A DNA stretch of 64,000 bases from Paenibacillus woosongensis (GTDB lineage: Bacteria; Bacillota; Bacilli; Paenibacillales; Paenibacillaceae). The position numbers and the translations under genes are program-made. The notes beneath the pieces were generated by a model that saw nothing but the letters and a program-made list of their open reading frames with translations, was not told the DNA's origin and searched no databases. Location: assembly GCF_030122845.1 (NCBI RefSeq), contig NZ_CP126084.1, positions 1,984,001 through 2,048,000 on the forward strand. The letters are read 5' to 3'. Within the stretch, counting starts at the first letter, position 1. Each line of letters begins with the position of its first letter. Positions 1 to 8,294 of this stretch are shown here, piece after piece.

Positions 1-506
1 AGCAAATTGACGACACCGTTTAATAGGCTTGCTACCGCACGGGAAATGGCGCTGCTGATGTTCACGGCTGTGGAATCAAAGTTCTTATGCAGGGTGTTGG
101 AATAACCGGGATGGCTTGCGATAAAGCGGTTGATCTCGTTAAGAATGCTTTGAAGCTTTTCGTTCTGGCTCCACTCCAAGAAGGCGTTTTTCCATTTCTC
201 GATGCTTAGGTCCAGAGACTCTGTAACATGGATTAATTCTTTGACGAGCCGGGTGACTGCGGCAGAGAAGACGATGATTGCGCTCCCGAAATAGACCAGC
301 AGCGCCAGGATGACGGATAACCAGCGGGGAAGGCGGAAATGCCGGTCAAGCCATGAAACGAATGGATTCATCATATAGGCAACAAACCAGGCGATCAGGA
401 AGGGGTACAGCAGAGGAATCAGCCAGTAAGCAAGCAGCAGCAGGGCCACAAGCAATGAGCACACCCAGGCGCCTCGCAGCACGCGTTTAACAAATACGTT
501 GTTCAC
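1..506 (-). CDS. ytvI: YtvI-like AI-2E family membrane protein (partial, 3' end outside window)
   Basis: The minus strand is open from a GTG at 506 to the window edge (168 codons). A strong GGAAGGAGG site lies just upstream. The product starts with a short basic stretch, then two or three long hydrophobic segments (about residues 12-45 and 62-85), and then a charged soluble part rich in Leu, Glu and Lys. This is the layout of the AI-2E/PerM-like family that includes the sporulation membrane protein YtvI. In Bacillus subtilis ytvI sits next to citZ, as here, which supports the name. About half of the expected protein (roughly 350 residues) is missing at the left edge. Its transported substrate is not certain in any species. 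The gene is divergent from citZ. Confidence 0.75.
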   Translation of the reverse strand, partial: MNNVFVKRVLRGAWVCSLLVALLLLAYWLIPLLYPFLIAWFVAYMMNPFVSWLDRHFRLPRWLSVILALLVYFGSAIIVFSAAVTRLVKELIHVTESLDLSIEKWKNAFLEWSQNEKLQSILNEINRFIASHPGYSNTLHKNFDSTAVNISSAISRAVASLLNGVVNL

Positions 507-625
507 ACGTTCTCCTCCTTCCTAAGATAAATCTATTAATGCGTATGGACGAGTATGAGTATGTCTGTAAAATTTCACTCATTGTGATCAATGTCATTGC
601 AATCTGCAATCGTTTACAAAAAAAC

Positions 626-644
626 TTTTATCACTGTAATAAAA
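626..644. promoter_or_regulatory. Inverted repeat in the ytvI-citZ intergenic region
   Basis: TTTTAT, seven bases, then ATAAAA form a perfect 6-bp dyad about 200 bp before citZ. Bacillus citZ is controlled by CcpC, whose published dyad is ATAA-N7-TTAT. Here the half-sites are in the opposite order, so assignment to CcpC is only a guess. It lies between two divergent genes and could act on either. The rest of the 335-bp gap is AT-rich, with no gene and no confident promoter hexamer pair. Confidence 0.3.
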
Positions 645-784
645 CATTTTGATAAACGTGTTTCTCTCAGATTGTTCCCTTGCTTCCGTAAATCCAGTAT
701 GATGATTTAGGAGGCATTTTAGAGTAGTGTTGTATCATAAATGGCGTCCTCCGGCCATATTTTAAAAATTTTAATCTTTTAAAA

Positions 785-798
785 TGTAAATGTTTTCA
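785..798. promoter_or_regulatory. cre-like site before citZ
   Basis: TGTAAATGTTTTCA matches the CcpA operator consensus TGWAANCGNTNWCA at every defined position except one (T for the central C). It lies 43 bp upstream of the citZ start. CcpA repression of citrate synthase by glucose is established in Bacillus; activity of this site is inferred from position and match. Confidence 0.45.
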
Positions 799-841
799 TC
801 CGCTAGTTTTATCATAATTCGTAACAAAGGAGAGATATACT

Positions 842-1954
842 ATGACAGCTACTAAAGGCCTCGAAGGTATTGTCGCAGCTACATCCTCGATCAGCTCCAT
901 TCATGACGGCGTCCTCGCTTACCGCGGGATCAATATCGACGAACTGGCAGAACGTGCAAGTTATGAAGAGACTGCTTATTTACTTTGGTACGGCAAATTG
1001 CCTACGAAATCCCAATTGTTGACCCTGCAGCAGCAGCTTAGCGAATACGCAGCAGTACCTCAAGCGGTACTGGAGCAAATGAAGCTCTATCCAAAGGATG
1101 CCAATACGATGGCCGTGCTGCGGACCGGCGTGTCGGCTCTTGCTTTGTATGATGAGAATGCAAATGATATCTCCCGGGAGAGCAATCAGTTGAAGGCGAT
1201 CAAGCTGCAAGCCCAGCTGCCGACGCTGATCGCTGCTTATGCACGCATCCGCGACGGCAAGGATCCGATTGCGCCATTAAAGGATGTATCTCTTGCTTAC
1301 AATTTCCTTTATATGCTGTCCGGCGAGAAACCGGATGAGGTTGCGGTTCGCGCCTTGGACCAAGCTCTTGTGCTGCATGCCGATCATGAGCTGAATGCTT
1401 CGACGTTCTCGGCACGCGTAACCATTGCAACGCTGTCTGATATTTATTCCGGGATTACTTCGGCTATTGGAACGTTGAAAGGGCCTTTGCATGGAGGCGC
1501 TAACGAAGCCGTAATGAACATGCTTAGCGAAATCGGAACGCTGGATAAGGCGGAAGGATATATTCAGAATAAGCTGAACAACCGGGAGAAAATTATGGGC
1601 TTCGGCCACCGCGTTTATAAAAACGGGGATCCGCGCGCCAAGCATCTGCAGAAGATGTCCCGAGAGCTTAGCGTCTTGAAGGGCGATTCTACGCTGTATG
1701 ATATTTCCGTGAAGGTCGAAGAGCTTGTTACCGGACAAAAGGGATTGAAGCCGAACGTAGACTTCTATTCCGCGTCCGTATATACGCTGCTGGGCATCCC
1801 TAGCGACCTTTTTACGCCGATCTTTGCAATCAGCCGCCTCTCGGGCTGGACGGCTCATATTTTGGAGCAGCTCGATGACAATCGGATCATTCGTCCGCGC
1901 GCTGATTATGTTGGTCCGACGAATCAACGTTATATTCCGATCGATATGAGGTAA
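842..1954 (+). CDS. citZ: Citrate synthase (type II, Gram-positive short form)
   Basis: Condenses acetyl-CoA with oxaloacetate to citrate, the entry step of the TCA cycle. At 370 residues it is the usual length of the short Bacillus enzyme. The substrate-binding motif PLHGGANEAV (His near residue 216), the second active-site motif GFGHRVYKNGDPRA (His near 255) and the catalytic Asp in NVDFYSA (near 307) are all present. The ATG follows an AAAGGAGAG ribosome site by about 7 bases. It leads citZ-icd-mdh, the Bacillus gene order. The cre-like site upstream fits glucose repression, and a hairpin without a T-tract lies between it and icd. Nothing is unusual in the coding sequence. Confidence 0.96.
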   Translation: MTATKGLEGIVAATSSISSIHDGVLAYRGINIDELAERASYEETAYLLWYGKLPTKSQLLTLQQQLSEYAAVPQAVLEQMKLYPKDANTMAVLRTGVSALALYDENANDISRESNQLKAIKLQAQLPTLIAAYARIRDGKDPIAPLKDVSLAYNFLYMLSGEKPDEVAVRALDQALVLHADHELNASTFSARVTIATLSDIYSGITSAIGTLKGPLHGGANEAVMNMLSEIGTLDKAEGYIQNKLNNREKIMGFGHRVYKNGDPRAKHLQKMSRELSVLKGDSTLYDISVKVEELVTGQKGLKPNVDFYSASVYTLLGIPSDLFTPIFAISRLSGWTAHILEQLDDNRIIRPRADYVGPTNQRYIPIDMR

Positions 1955-1968
1955 ATTGAATGAAGCAT

Positions 1969-2001
1969 CCGGTCTTCAATCTATGATAGAATGGAGACCG
2001 G
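1969..2001 (+). terminator. Intercistronic hairpin between citZ and icd
   Basis: CCGGTCT pairs with AGACCGG, with further partial pairing inward (CTAT/ATAG). No run of T follows, so it is more likely an RNA-processing or partial-attenuation stem than a full terminator. It lies inside the citZ-icd-mdh operon. Confidence 0.5.
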
Positions 2002-2040
2002 ACAAGTATTACTAATTCACTTGAGGAGGAAACCATCAAC

Positions 2041-3336
2041 ATGTTGAAATTAGAAAAGTTTGCACTGCCGACAGAAGGGCAAAAAATTGAAATTCAGGAC
2101 GGCAAACTGCAGGTTCCTAACAATCCGATCATTCCGTTTATCGAGGGCGATGGCACAGGCCGCGATATCTGGAGAGCTTCCAAGCGTGTTCTGGACTCCG
2201 CAGTTGAGAAAGCATACGGCGGCGAGAAGAAAATTGCCTGGTATGAAGTTTTTGCTGGCGAGAAAGCCTACAATACATACGGAGAGTGGCTGCCAGCCGA
2301 TACGCTGACGGCGATCCGCGAGTATATTGTAGCCATCAAAGGCCCGCTTACGACGCCAATCGGGGGGGGAATCCGTTCCCTGAACGTAGCATTGCGTCAG
2401 GAGCTTGACTTGTATGTATGTCTGCGTCCTGTACGTTACTTCGACGGGGTGCCGTCTCCGGTCAAGCATCCTGAACTGGTAGATATGGTTATCTTCCGTG
2501 AGAACACAGAAGACATCTACGCGGGCATCGAATATAAAGAAGGTTCTGAAGAAGTGAAGAAGGTGCTTGCGTTCCTGCAAAAGGAAATGGGCGTGAACAA
2601 AATCCGCTTCCCGGAAACGTCCGGTATCGGGATCAAGCCGGTATCTGCTGAAGGCTCCAAACGTCTCGTTCGCGCTGCGGTTGAATATGCGATCAAGCAT
2701 GGCCGCAAGAGCGTAACCCTAGTTCATAAAGGCAATATCATGAAATTTACGGAAGGCGCCTTCAAGAACTGGGGCTATGAAGTAGCGGAAGAGGAATTCG
2801 GCGATAAGGTGTTCACTTGGGCCCAATATGACCGGATTAAAGAAGAGTCCGGCACGGAAGCTGCCAACAAGGCGCAGAAGGATGCTCAGGACAGCGGAAA
2901 GATCATTATCAAAGACGCCATCGCGGACATCGCTTTGCAGCAGGTCTTGACTCGTCCGACAGATTTCGACGTCATTGCGACGCTGAACCTGAACGGCGAC
3001 TATCTGTCCGATGCCCTCGCAGCTCAAGTAGGCGGTATTGGTATTGCGCCGGGCGCGAACATCAACTATGTGACAGGACATGCGATTTTTGAAGCTACCC
3101 ATGGTACGGCTCCTAAATATGCGGATCTGGACGTGGTTAACCCTGGTTCTGTTATCTTGTCCGGCGTCATGCTCCTCGAGCATTTGGGCTGGCAGGAAGC
3201 AGCTGACCTCATCTACAAAGGGCTTGAAGCATCGATTAATAATAAGACCGTTACCTATGATTTTGCACGTTTGATGGAAGGCGCAACAGAAGTGAAATGC
3301 TCTGAGTTTGCAGATCAAGTCATCAAAAACATGTAA
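2041..3336 (+). CDS. icd: Isocitrate dehydrogenase (NADP-dependent)
   Basis: Oxidatively decarboxylates isocitrate to 2-oxoglutarate in the cytoplasm. The 431-residue length and the N-terminal [14 protein letters not shown] motif are those of the bacterial homodimeric NADP enzyme. The isocitrate-binding segment [13 protein letters not shown] followed by CLRPVRYF lies near residues 115-135. [11 protein letters not shown] near 155 and [11 protein letters not shown] near 345 complete the active and cofactor sites. The ATG is preceded by a strong GAGGAGGAAACC site. It lies between citZ and mdh with 86-bp and 20-bp gaps, and is probably cotranscribed with both. Confidence 0.96.
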   Translation: MLKLEKFALPTEGQKIEIQDGKLQVPNNPIIPFIEGDGTGRDIWRASKRVLDSAVEKAYGGEKKIAWYEVFAGEKAYNTYGEWLPADTLTAIREYIVAIKGPLTTPIGGGIRSLNVALRQELDLYVCLRPVRYFDGVPSPVKHPELVDMVIFRENTEDIYAGIEYKEGSEEVKKVLAFLQKEMGVNKIRFPETSGIGIKPVSAEGSKRLVRAAVEYAIKHGRKSVTLVHKGNIMKFTEGAFKNWGYEVAEEEFGDKVFTWAQYDRIKEESGTEAANKAQKDAQDSGKIIIKDAIADIALQQVLTRPTDFDVIATLNLNGDYLSDALAAQVGGIGIAPGANINYVTGHAIFEATHGTAPKYADLDVVNPGSVILSGVMLLEHLGWQEAADLIYKGLEASINNKTVTYDFARLMEGATEVKCSEFADQVIKNM

Positions 3337-3356
3337 TGTAGGAGGTCTTGACTATC

Positions 3357-4298
3357 GTGGCCATTCATCGTAAGAAAATCACAGTCGTCGGCGCCGGATT
3401 TACCGGCGCAACGACTGCGCTGATGCTGGCACAGAAAGAACTCGGCGATATCGTTCTGCTGGATATTCCTCAATTGGAGAATCCAACAAAGGGGAAAGCG
3501 CTCGATATGCTGGAAGCAAGCCCGGTGCAGGGCTTCGACAGCAGCATCACAGGCACTTCTTCCTATGAGGATGCCGCGAATTCCGACATCGTGATCATTA
3601 CGGCGGGAATTGCCCGCAAGCCGGGAATGAGCCGGGATGACCTTGTAAGCACAAATGCGGGTATCGTTCGCTCGGTGTGCGAGAACGTGAAGAAGTATTG
3701 CCCGGACTCCACTGTCATCATTTTGAGCAACCCGGTCGATGCTATGACCTATGCCGCTTATCAAGCGTTAGGTTTCCCTAAAAATCGTGTCATTGGCCAA
3801 TCCGGCGTACTCGATACGGCCCGCTATTGCACGTTTATCGCGCAGGAGCTTAACGTATCCGTCGAGGATGTCCGCGGCTTCGTGCTTGGCGGCCATGGCG
3901 ACGACATGGTGCCGCTTGTGCGTTATTCCAGTGTCGGAGGCATTCCAGTCGATACGCTGCTTTCCAAAGAGCGCATCGAGGCGATTGTTCAGCGGACCCG
4001 CGTAGGCGGCGGGGAAATCGTTAACCTGCTCGGCAGCGGCAGTGCTTACTATGCACCCGCAGCTTCGCTTGTCCAAATGACGGAAGCGATCCTGAAGGAC
4101 AAGAAACGAGTCCTTCCGGTTATCGCTCTGCTGGAAGGCGAATATGGCTACGATCAATTGTTCATGGGCGTCCCCGTCATCCTAGGCGGCAATGGCATCG
4201 AGAGAATTTTCGAGCTGGAGCTGACGGCCGATGAGAAGGCTGCGCTGGATAAATCCGCAGACTCGGTACGCAATGTCATCAAGATTGTTCAAGGCTGA
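3357..4298 (+). CDS. mdh: Malate dehydrogenase (LDH-like, NAD)
   Basis: Oxidises malate to oxaloacetate. The product begins [19 protein letters not shown] with a glycine-rich NAD-binding loop. It also has [16 protein letters not shown] near residue 38, the substrate Arg segment [11 protein letters not shown] near 85, and the catalytic-His motif [11 protein letters not shown] near 178. I chose the GTG at 3357 because it lies 11 bases after GGAGG; an in-frame TTG at 3348 is only two bases from the same site. The resulting 313 residues match the Bacillus enzyme. It is the last gene of the TCA operon and is followed by a strong terminator. Confidence 0.95.
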   Translation: MAIHRKKITVVGAGFTGATTALMLAQKELGDIVLLDIPQLENPTKGKALDMLEASPVQGFDSSITGTSSYEDAANSDIVIITAGIARKPGMSRDDLVSTNAGIVRSVCENVKKYCPDSTVIILSNPVDAMTYAAYQALGFPKNRVIGQSGVLDTARYCTFIAQELNVSVEDVRGFVLGGHGDDMVPLVRYSSVGGIPVDTLLSKERIEAIVQRTRVGGGEIVNLLGSGSAYYAPAASLVQMTEAILKDKKRVLPVIALLEGEYGYDQLFMGVPVILGGNGIERIFELELTADEKAALDKSADSVRNVIKIVQG

Positions 4299-4329
4299 AG
4301 TATATTACCCGCTGACGGGTATCAAAAAG

Positions 4330-4359
4330 CAAACCTCTCCTAGGAGCAGGTTTGTTTTT
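4330..4359 (+). terminator. Rho-independent terminator after mdh
   Basis: CAAACCT pairs with AGGTTTG around an inner CTCC/GGAG stem with a two-base loop, followed by five T. It ends the citZ-icd-mdh unit. Confidence 0.85.
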
Positions 4360-4467
4360 CTGTACAAGAAGAGAAGGAGACATAAACGTTGTTCTTCTTT
4401 TTATAGACGGCTATAATAGGTTTTATATAGTAATCAATCTAATTGACGAATGGAAGGCGGTTTAAGT

Positions 4468-4893
4468 ATGTTTCAAGTTATGCTGTTTCTTCACATTATC
4501 GGGGCACTGGCGCTTGGCTTTTATTTGGTTTTGCCGTTTGTATTCGGAGCTATCGGCAAGCTTTCGCTGGCGGCCCAGGAGGGAACCCTCTCGGCGGTTA
4601 AATCTTTAAATCGCTTTGCTCAGTTCGGACTTGTGATTCAGTTGTTGACCGGGGGATATTTGGTCGGTCAAGGCGGCTATTCCGTACCATGGATGATTGT
4701 GGTGGTCCTCCTGTTTCTTGCAATCGGCGCGCTTGGCGGAGTTATGGCCAAACCACTGAAGCTGGCGATTGGAAGCATTCGCGAGAATAAGAATATTACG
4801 GCCGAAGCCGGCAAGCTTCGCACACTAAGCGTACTGCTGTCGGTCAGCGTTATCCTCATTTCCTTCCTGATGGTATTTTCGACGATTATTTGA
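4468..4893 (+). CDS. Small integral membrane protein, function unknown
   Basis: A 141-residue protein with four predicted membrane spans, near residues 1-28, 50-70, 74-95 and 118-140, joined by short basic loops. The ATG at 4468 is chosen because AAGGCGG stands 8 bases before it; an in-frame ATG at 4450 has no ribosome site. No catalytic motif is visible. The layout resembles small four-helix membrane proteins of the DUF2269 kind, but that is only a weak impression. It stands alone, between the mdh terminator and a second strong terminator. Confidence 0.7.
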   Translation: MFQVMLFLHIIGALALGFYLVLPFVFGAIGKLSLAAQEGTLSAVKSLNRFAQFGLVIQLLTGGYLVGQGGYSVPWMIVVVLLFLAIGALGGVMAKPLKLAIGSIRENKNITAEAGKLRTLSVLLSVSVILISFLMVFSTII

Positions 4894-4902
4894 ATGAACT
4901 AT

Positions 4903-4944
4903 AAAAACCTCCGCTTTCGAATTTCGAAAAGCGGAGGTTTTTTT
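4903..4944. terminator. Bidirectional terminator
   Basis: AAAAACCTCCGCTTT and AAAAGCGGAGGTTTTTTT form a long stem around a 9-base loop. A runs before and T runs after let it end transcription from both the membrane-protein gene (plus strand) and the convergent XRE regulator gene (minus strand). Confidence 0.9.
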
Positions 4945-4979
4945 CATGTAGTGGCGAAATAATTTAGTATTGGGGAATT

Positions 4980-5327
4980 TTAGAGGTTGCTGTCATTTTG
5001 CATATCGTCCAAGTGAGTAAAAATCATCTTGATGGTGTCCAAAGCTAACTGTTTCTCCTTCGGCGAGCGGTGAATCATAATCTGATTGATTTGGTTCAGG
5101 AAATGGTCGTCATTGATTTCGATGGAATCGTGAAGCAAGTAGTCGACGGTTACACCTAATTGATTCGCTAGTTTGACCAGAGTTTCTAACGATAAGCTCC
5201 TTTCGCCTCGTTCAATTTGACCTATGTACGCATCGGAAACTTCTATCTTCTCGGCAAGCTTTTCCTGGGTCAAATGCATCTTATGACGTTCTTGGCGCAG
5301 CCTTTTGCCCAATGATCTATAATCCAT
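4980..5327 (-). CDS. XRE-family transcriptional regulator
   Basis: A 115-residue DNA-binding protein. Residues 5-60 form a helix-turn-helix of the Cro/C1 type (GKRLRQERHKMHLTQEKLAE, then VSDAYIGQIERGERSLS and LVKLANQLGVTVDYLL). A charged helical tail follows, likely for dimerisation. The ATG at 5327 follows AGGAGGGGTGTT directly; a longer in-frame version reaching 5459 has no ribosome site and an unlikely N-terminus. It is divergent from the glycosyltransferase gene, which may be its target, but no clear operator was found between them. Such stand-alone regulators are common in Paenibacillus, often tied to stress or developmental control. Confidence 0.85.
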   Translation of the reverse strand: MDYRSLGKRLRQERHKMHLTQEKLAEKIEVSDAYIGQIERGERSLSLETLVKLANQLGVTVDYLLHDSIEINDDHFLNQINQIMIHRSPKEKQLALDTIKMIFTHLDDMQNDSNL

Positions 5328-5497
5328 AACACCCCTCCTGTAATTAACCATAGTGAGTATGAGAGGTAAAGATAATATACTATTAGTTTTGTTTGTATTT
5401 ACTCCAAGCATTAAATGGGTTAATATGTAATCAATGATTAATTTTTTCTGTATTTCCATTCAATATTCTATTATTGCCATTTATAAGGAGAGAAACC

Positions 5498-6376
5498 ATG
5501 TCTGCTCAACCTATTCTTGTATCCGTCATTATTTCGGTGCAGAACGAAGGAATTGATTTACAGACAACACTGGAGTCCATGAAGGTATCCCGTGTCGCTC
5601 CCCGTTACGAAGTTATTATCGTGGACGAGGGCTCCGTGGACGGCTGTTGTGATTTCCTGATGCACTTCAAATTCGATATGCCGCTTCGCAAATTGAAGAC
5701 GCAGCGCGGAATATCTTCCCGGCAGCTGGGCGCTTCCCACGCTCTGGGGGAATATTTGATTTTTTGCAGTCCGAGGCTTTATTTCGAGGATGGATGGATG
5801 GAGGCTCTGCTGGAGCCGATCCAGCAAGGCAGGGCGGATTGTTCAACGCCTTCGTTTACGTCGCAGGGCCGTCCGGTAAATATCCCGCAATGCAGCAGTC
5901 TACCGGGTGGATTATGCGCTTCGATTTACAGTTATCCGGCCGTTACAGAGGAGGGCGACATTCCTTGGCTGTCTTGGGATTGCTTTGCCATAAGACGCCA
6001 GACACTAGAGGAATTGGGGGGGCTTGCGGACGGCTTCTATACGAAGGAAATTGAGACTGCTGAGTTTTCCCTGAGGACCTGGTTGTCTGGCCGGGTATGT
6101 TATTACGTTCCTCATGTAACTCTGACGATTGTTTTTAGGCATAATTATCCGCCGGATCACCGGCTTGCTTACTGGGGCAGCGATCTCATCGCCTTTACAC
6201 GAATCCATTTCGAGAAGGAGACCGTTGCCAGGACACGGGAGCTTGTTATAGCCTGTGATGGAGAGCAGCCTGGTGCTCCTGACCGGGAAGGACTTGAAGA
6301 AGCGAGGGAGAAGTATTTAGGACTTCGCCAGCATGATCCGCTTTGGTTCGCGAACCGCTTTGACATTACGCTGTAA
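5498..6376 (+). CDS. Glycosyltransferase family 2 protein
   Basis: A 292-residue GT-A fold protein. The N-terminal strand VSVIISVQNEGIDLQTTLES, the nucleotide-binding VIIVDEGSVDGC near residue 45 and the region LGEYLIFCSPRLYFEDGWME near 85 match family 2 inverting transferases. The usual DxD metal motif is replaced by CSPRLYF, so activity is uncertain. IETAEFSLRTWLSGRVCYYVPH near 190 resembles the acceptor-side ED motif of the polypeptide GalNAc-transferase type. The ATG at 5498 is chosen for its AAGGAGAGAAACC site over an in-frame TTG at 5474. No sugar genes surround it. Donor and acceptor are unknown. Confidence 0.75.
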   Translation: MSAQPILVSVIISVQNEGIDLQTTLESMKVSRVAPRYEVIIVDEGSVDGCCDFLMHFKFDMPLRKLKTQRGISSRQLGASHALGEYLIFCSPRLYFEDGWMEALLEPIQQGRADCSTPSFTSQGRPVNIPQCSSLPGGLCASIYSYPAVTEEGDIPWLSWDCFAIRRQTLEELGGLADGFYTKEIETAEFSLRTWLSGRVCYYVPHVTLTIVFRHNYPPDHRLAYWGSDLIAFTRIHFEKETVARTRELVIACDGEQPGAPDREGLEEAREKYLGLRQHDPLWFANRFDITL

Positions 6377-6535
6377 ATTCAGCCAACTTGTTTAAGCCTT
6401 TGCTCGCTGTGGTAATTTCCAATTGACCCGACCTTGAGCTGCACATATTTGCAGCTACCGGCATAAGCCGTCTGCCAAAGGTTATTCTAACAAGGGAAGG
6501 ATATGAAATACATAAGCGAGGAAGGAGAATGCAGC

Positions 6536-7405
6536 ATGTCAGGAAGCGGACAAACCAAGCAAACCATGCCTCCGCAGCATCAGAACCAGCGGCCCGGAAT
6601 CGAAGAAGAAATGAATCCGCGCCCAAAATACGAAGGGAACTATAAAGCAGCGGGCAAGCTCCAGGGCAAAGTTGCGCTAATTACGGGGGGCGACAGTGGA
6701 ATCGGAAGAGCCGTAGCTATAGCATATGCCAAAGAGGGCGCCGACGTAGCTATCGTATATTTGAACGAAAATGAGGATGCGAAGCTGACGAAGCAGGAGG
6801 TCGAGCAGGAGGGCAGGAAATGCCTGCTTATTTCCGGGGATTTAGGAGACGAATCGTTCGCCAAACAGGCAGTAGAGCAAACGGTCAACGAACTGGGCGG
6901 TCTCGATATCCTGATCAACAATGCTGCCGAGCAGCATCCGCAGGAGGACATTACGGACATTACGGCCGAGCAGCTCGAGAGAACATTCCGGACGAATATT
7001 TTTGCGATGTTCTTTGTGACGAAGGCAGCGATGGCTCATCTGAAGAAAGGCAGTGCGATCATCAATACGGCCTCCGTAACAGCCTATCGCGGGAATCCGC
7101 AGCTGATCGATTATTCCGCAACTAAAGGGGCGATCGTCAGCTTCACGCGGGCGCTGTCCATGAACATTGTCGGCAAGAAAGGAATCCGTGTTAACGCGGT
7201 TGCACCCGGTCCGATCTGGACGCCTCTCATACCTTCCACATTTGATAAGGATCAAGTGGCCCAATTCGGAGCGAATACACCGATGCAGCGCCCTGGCCAA
7301 CCGGAAGAACTGGCTCCAGCCTACGTGTTCTTAGGCTCGGATGATTCATCCTACATTAGCGGGCAGGTATTGCATATCAACGGCGGAGAGATCGTGAACG
7401 GATAA
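6536..7405 (+). CDS. SDR-family oxidoreductase (YhxC/YdaD-like stress type)
   Basis: A 289-residue short-chain dehydrogenase with a roughly 45-residue polar N-terminal extension rich in Gln and Pro. ALITGGDSGIGRAVA is the NAD(P)-binding loop, LDILINNAAEQHPQ the NNAG-like strand, and the catalytic Ser-Tyr-Lys lie in NTASVTAYRGNPQLIDYSATKGA. The C-terminal VAPGPIWTPLIPSTF and SYISGQVLHINGGEIVNG are typical. The extension and EQHPQ motif mark the subgroup of Bacillus general-stress SDRs. The ATG at 6536 follows GAGGAAGGAG by about 8 bases and is preferred to 6503. The substrate is unknown. Confidence 0.85.
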   Translation: MSGSGQTKQTMPPQHQNQRPGIEEEMNPRPKYEGNYKAAGKLQGKVALITGGDSGIGRAVAIAYAKEGADVAIVYLNENEDAKLTKQEVEQEGRKCLLISGDLGDESFAKQAVEQTVNELGGLDILINNAAEQHPQEDITDITAEQLERTFRTNIFAMFFVTKAAMAHLKKGSAIINTASVTAYRGNPQLIDYSATKGAIVSFTRALSMNIVGKKGIRVNAVAPGPIWTPLIPSTFDKDQVAQFGANTPMQRPGQPEELAPAYVFLGSDDSSYISGQVLHINGGEIVNG

Positions 7406-7453
7406 TTGGCCTTGTACAGCGGCACGGGTTCGTCTTATAAGCAACCCATGGAT

Positions 7454-7505
7454 AATCGCTCTTAAGGAGAGGGGTAGCCCGATCCTTAGAGCGATTTGTT
7501 TTTTT
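7454..7505 (+). terminator. Terminator after the SDR gene
   Basis: AATCGCTCTTAAGGA pairs with TCCTTAGAGCGATT (one bulged base) around a 15-base loop, then a TTTGTTTTTTT tract. The convergent HD-domain gene ends just downstream at 7515. Confidence 0.85.
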
Positions 7506-7514
7506 ACAGATAAC

Positions 7515-8129
7515 TCAGCTTTGCTCGGACAGTTCATCAAGCGTCATGTCAAAGCTTGGCGCCAAATGCTCAAGGAAATAATCGATCTCCGGCAAGCTCA
7601 GCCGTTGGAGCTTATCCAGCAGTTGCTCCTTGGCTACAGCAAATTCTCGATTGCCCGATGTAAGCTCCCAGGCACATTTCAAGTACGCATCCAGGCTGTC
7701 GGCAGCTTTGACATATTTGAGTAGCTCGTCATCTCCGGTCTTCCGGTTAGCATGGTGATTCGGAGATAACAATGCTCCATACGTCGGCTTTAGCTCTGGA
7801 GGGACCATGGAGAGAAGACGTTCTGCGGCTATTTCTTCCATCTCGCGAAAGCTTGATAGCAAGCGAGGATTATGATGCTTTACGGGGGTTGGGATGTCGC
7901 CGGTGAATACCTCTGTTGCATCATGGAATAGGGCGAGCGTCGCCGCGCGATCCGAATTCAGACTGCGCCCGTACAGGCTGTTGCCTATTTCGCAGAGGAG
8001 GTGGGTCAGCAAGGCGACATGGAAGGAATGCTCGGCAACATTCTCGGTGGCCGTGCTGCGCATAAGGCTCCAGCGTTTGATAGAGCGCAGGCGGTACATG
8101 TAGGCAGAAAAATGAAAATGATCGTTCAT
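7515..8129 (-). CDS. HD-domain 5'-nucleotidase (YfbR-like)
   Basis: A 204-residue HD-domain phosphohydrolase. The metal ligands are His in ENVAEHSFHVALLTHLL near residue 30, His-Asp in LALFHDATEVFTGDIPTPVKH near 68, and a late Asp in KYVKAADSLDAYLKC. This pattern, and the length, match YfbR, which dephosphorylates deoxynucleoside 5'-monophosphates in dNTP balance. The ATG at 8129 has a GAGAGGTATCT ribosome site; an upstream in-frame start at 8159 has none. It is convergent with the SDR gene. Substrate preference is inferred from the family only. Confidence 0.85.
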   Translation of the reverse strand: MNDHFHFSAYMYRLRSIKRWSLMRSTATENVAEHSFHVALLTHLLCEIGNSLYGRSLNSDRAATLALFHDATEVFTGDIPTPVKHHNPRLLSSFREMEEIAAERLLSMVPPELKPTYGALLSPNHHANRKTGDDELLKYVKAADSLDAYLKCAWELTSGNREFAVAKEQLLDKLQRLSLPEIDYFLEHLAPSFDMTLDELSEQS

Positions 8130-8294
8130 CAGTGAGATACCTCTCTTCTTGATCGGCAAATTTGAACAGAATATGTCAACGAGTCACTTTGTTTATGTTA
8201 TTATAAGACTAAAGAACAGGTTAATCCAACAGTAAGATTCACGGCAATATTATGTCCATTAGTCACACGAAGACAAGAGAGGGGATCTTGGATT

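Noticed and set aside
1277-1927. 216-codon open frame on the minus strand inside citZ
   Set aside because: It is antisense to a clear citrate synthase, has no ribosome site and encodes no recognisable domain.
2050-2700. 216-codon open frame on the minus strand inside icd
   Set aside because: Codon shadow of icd; no ribosome site and no known motif.
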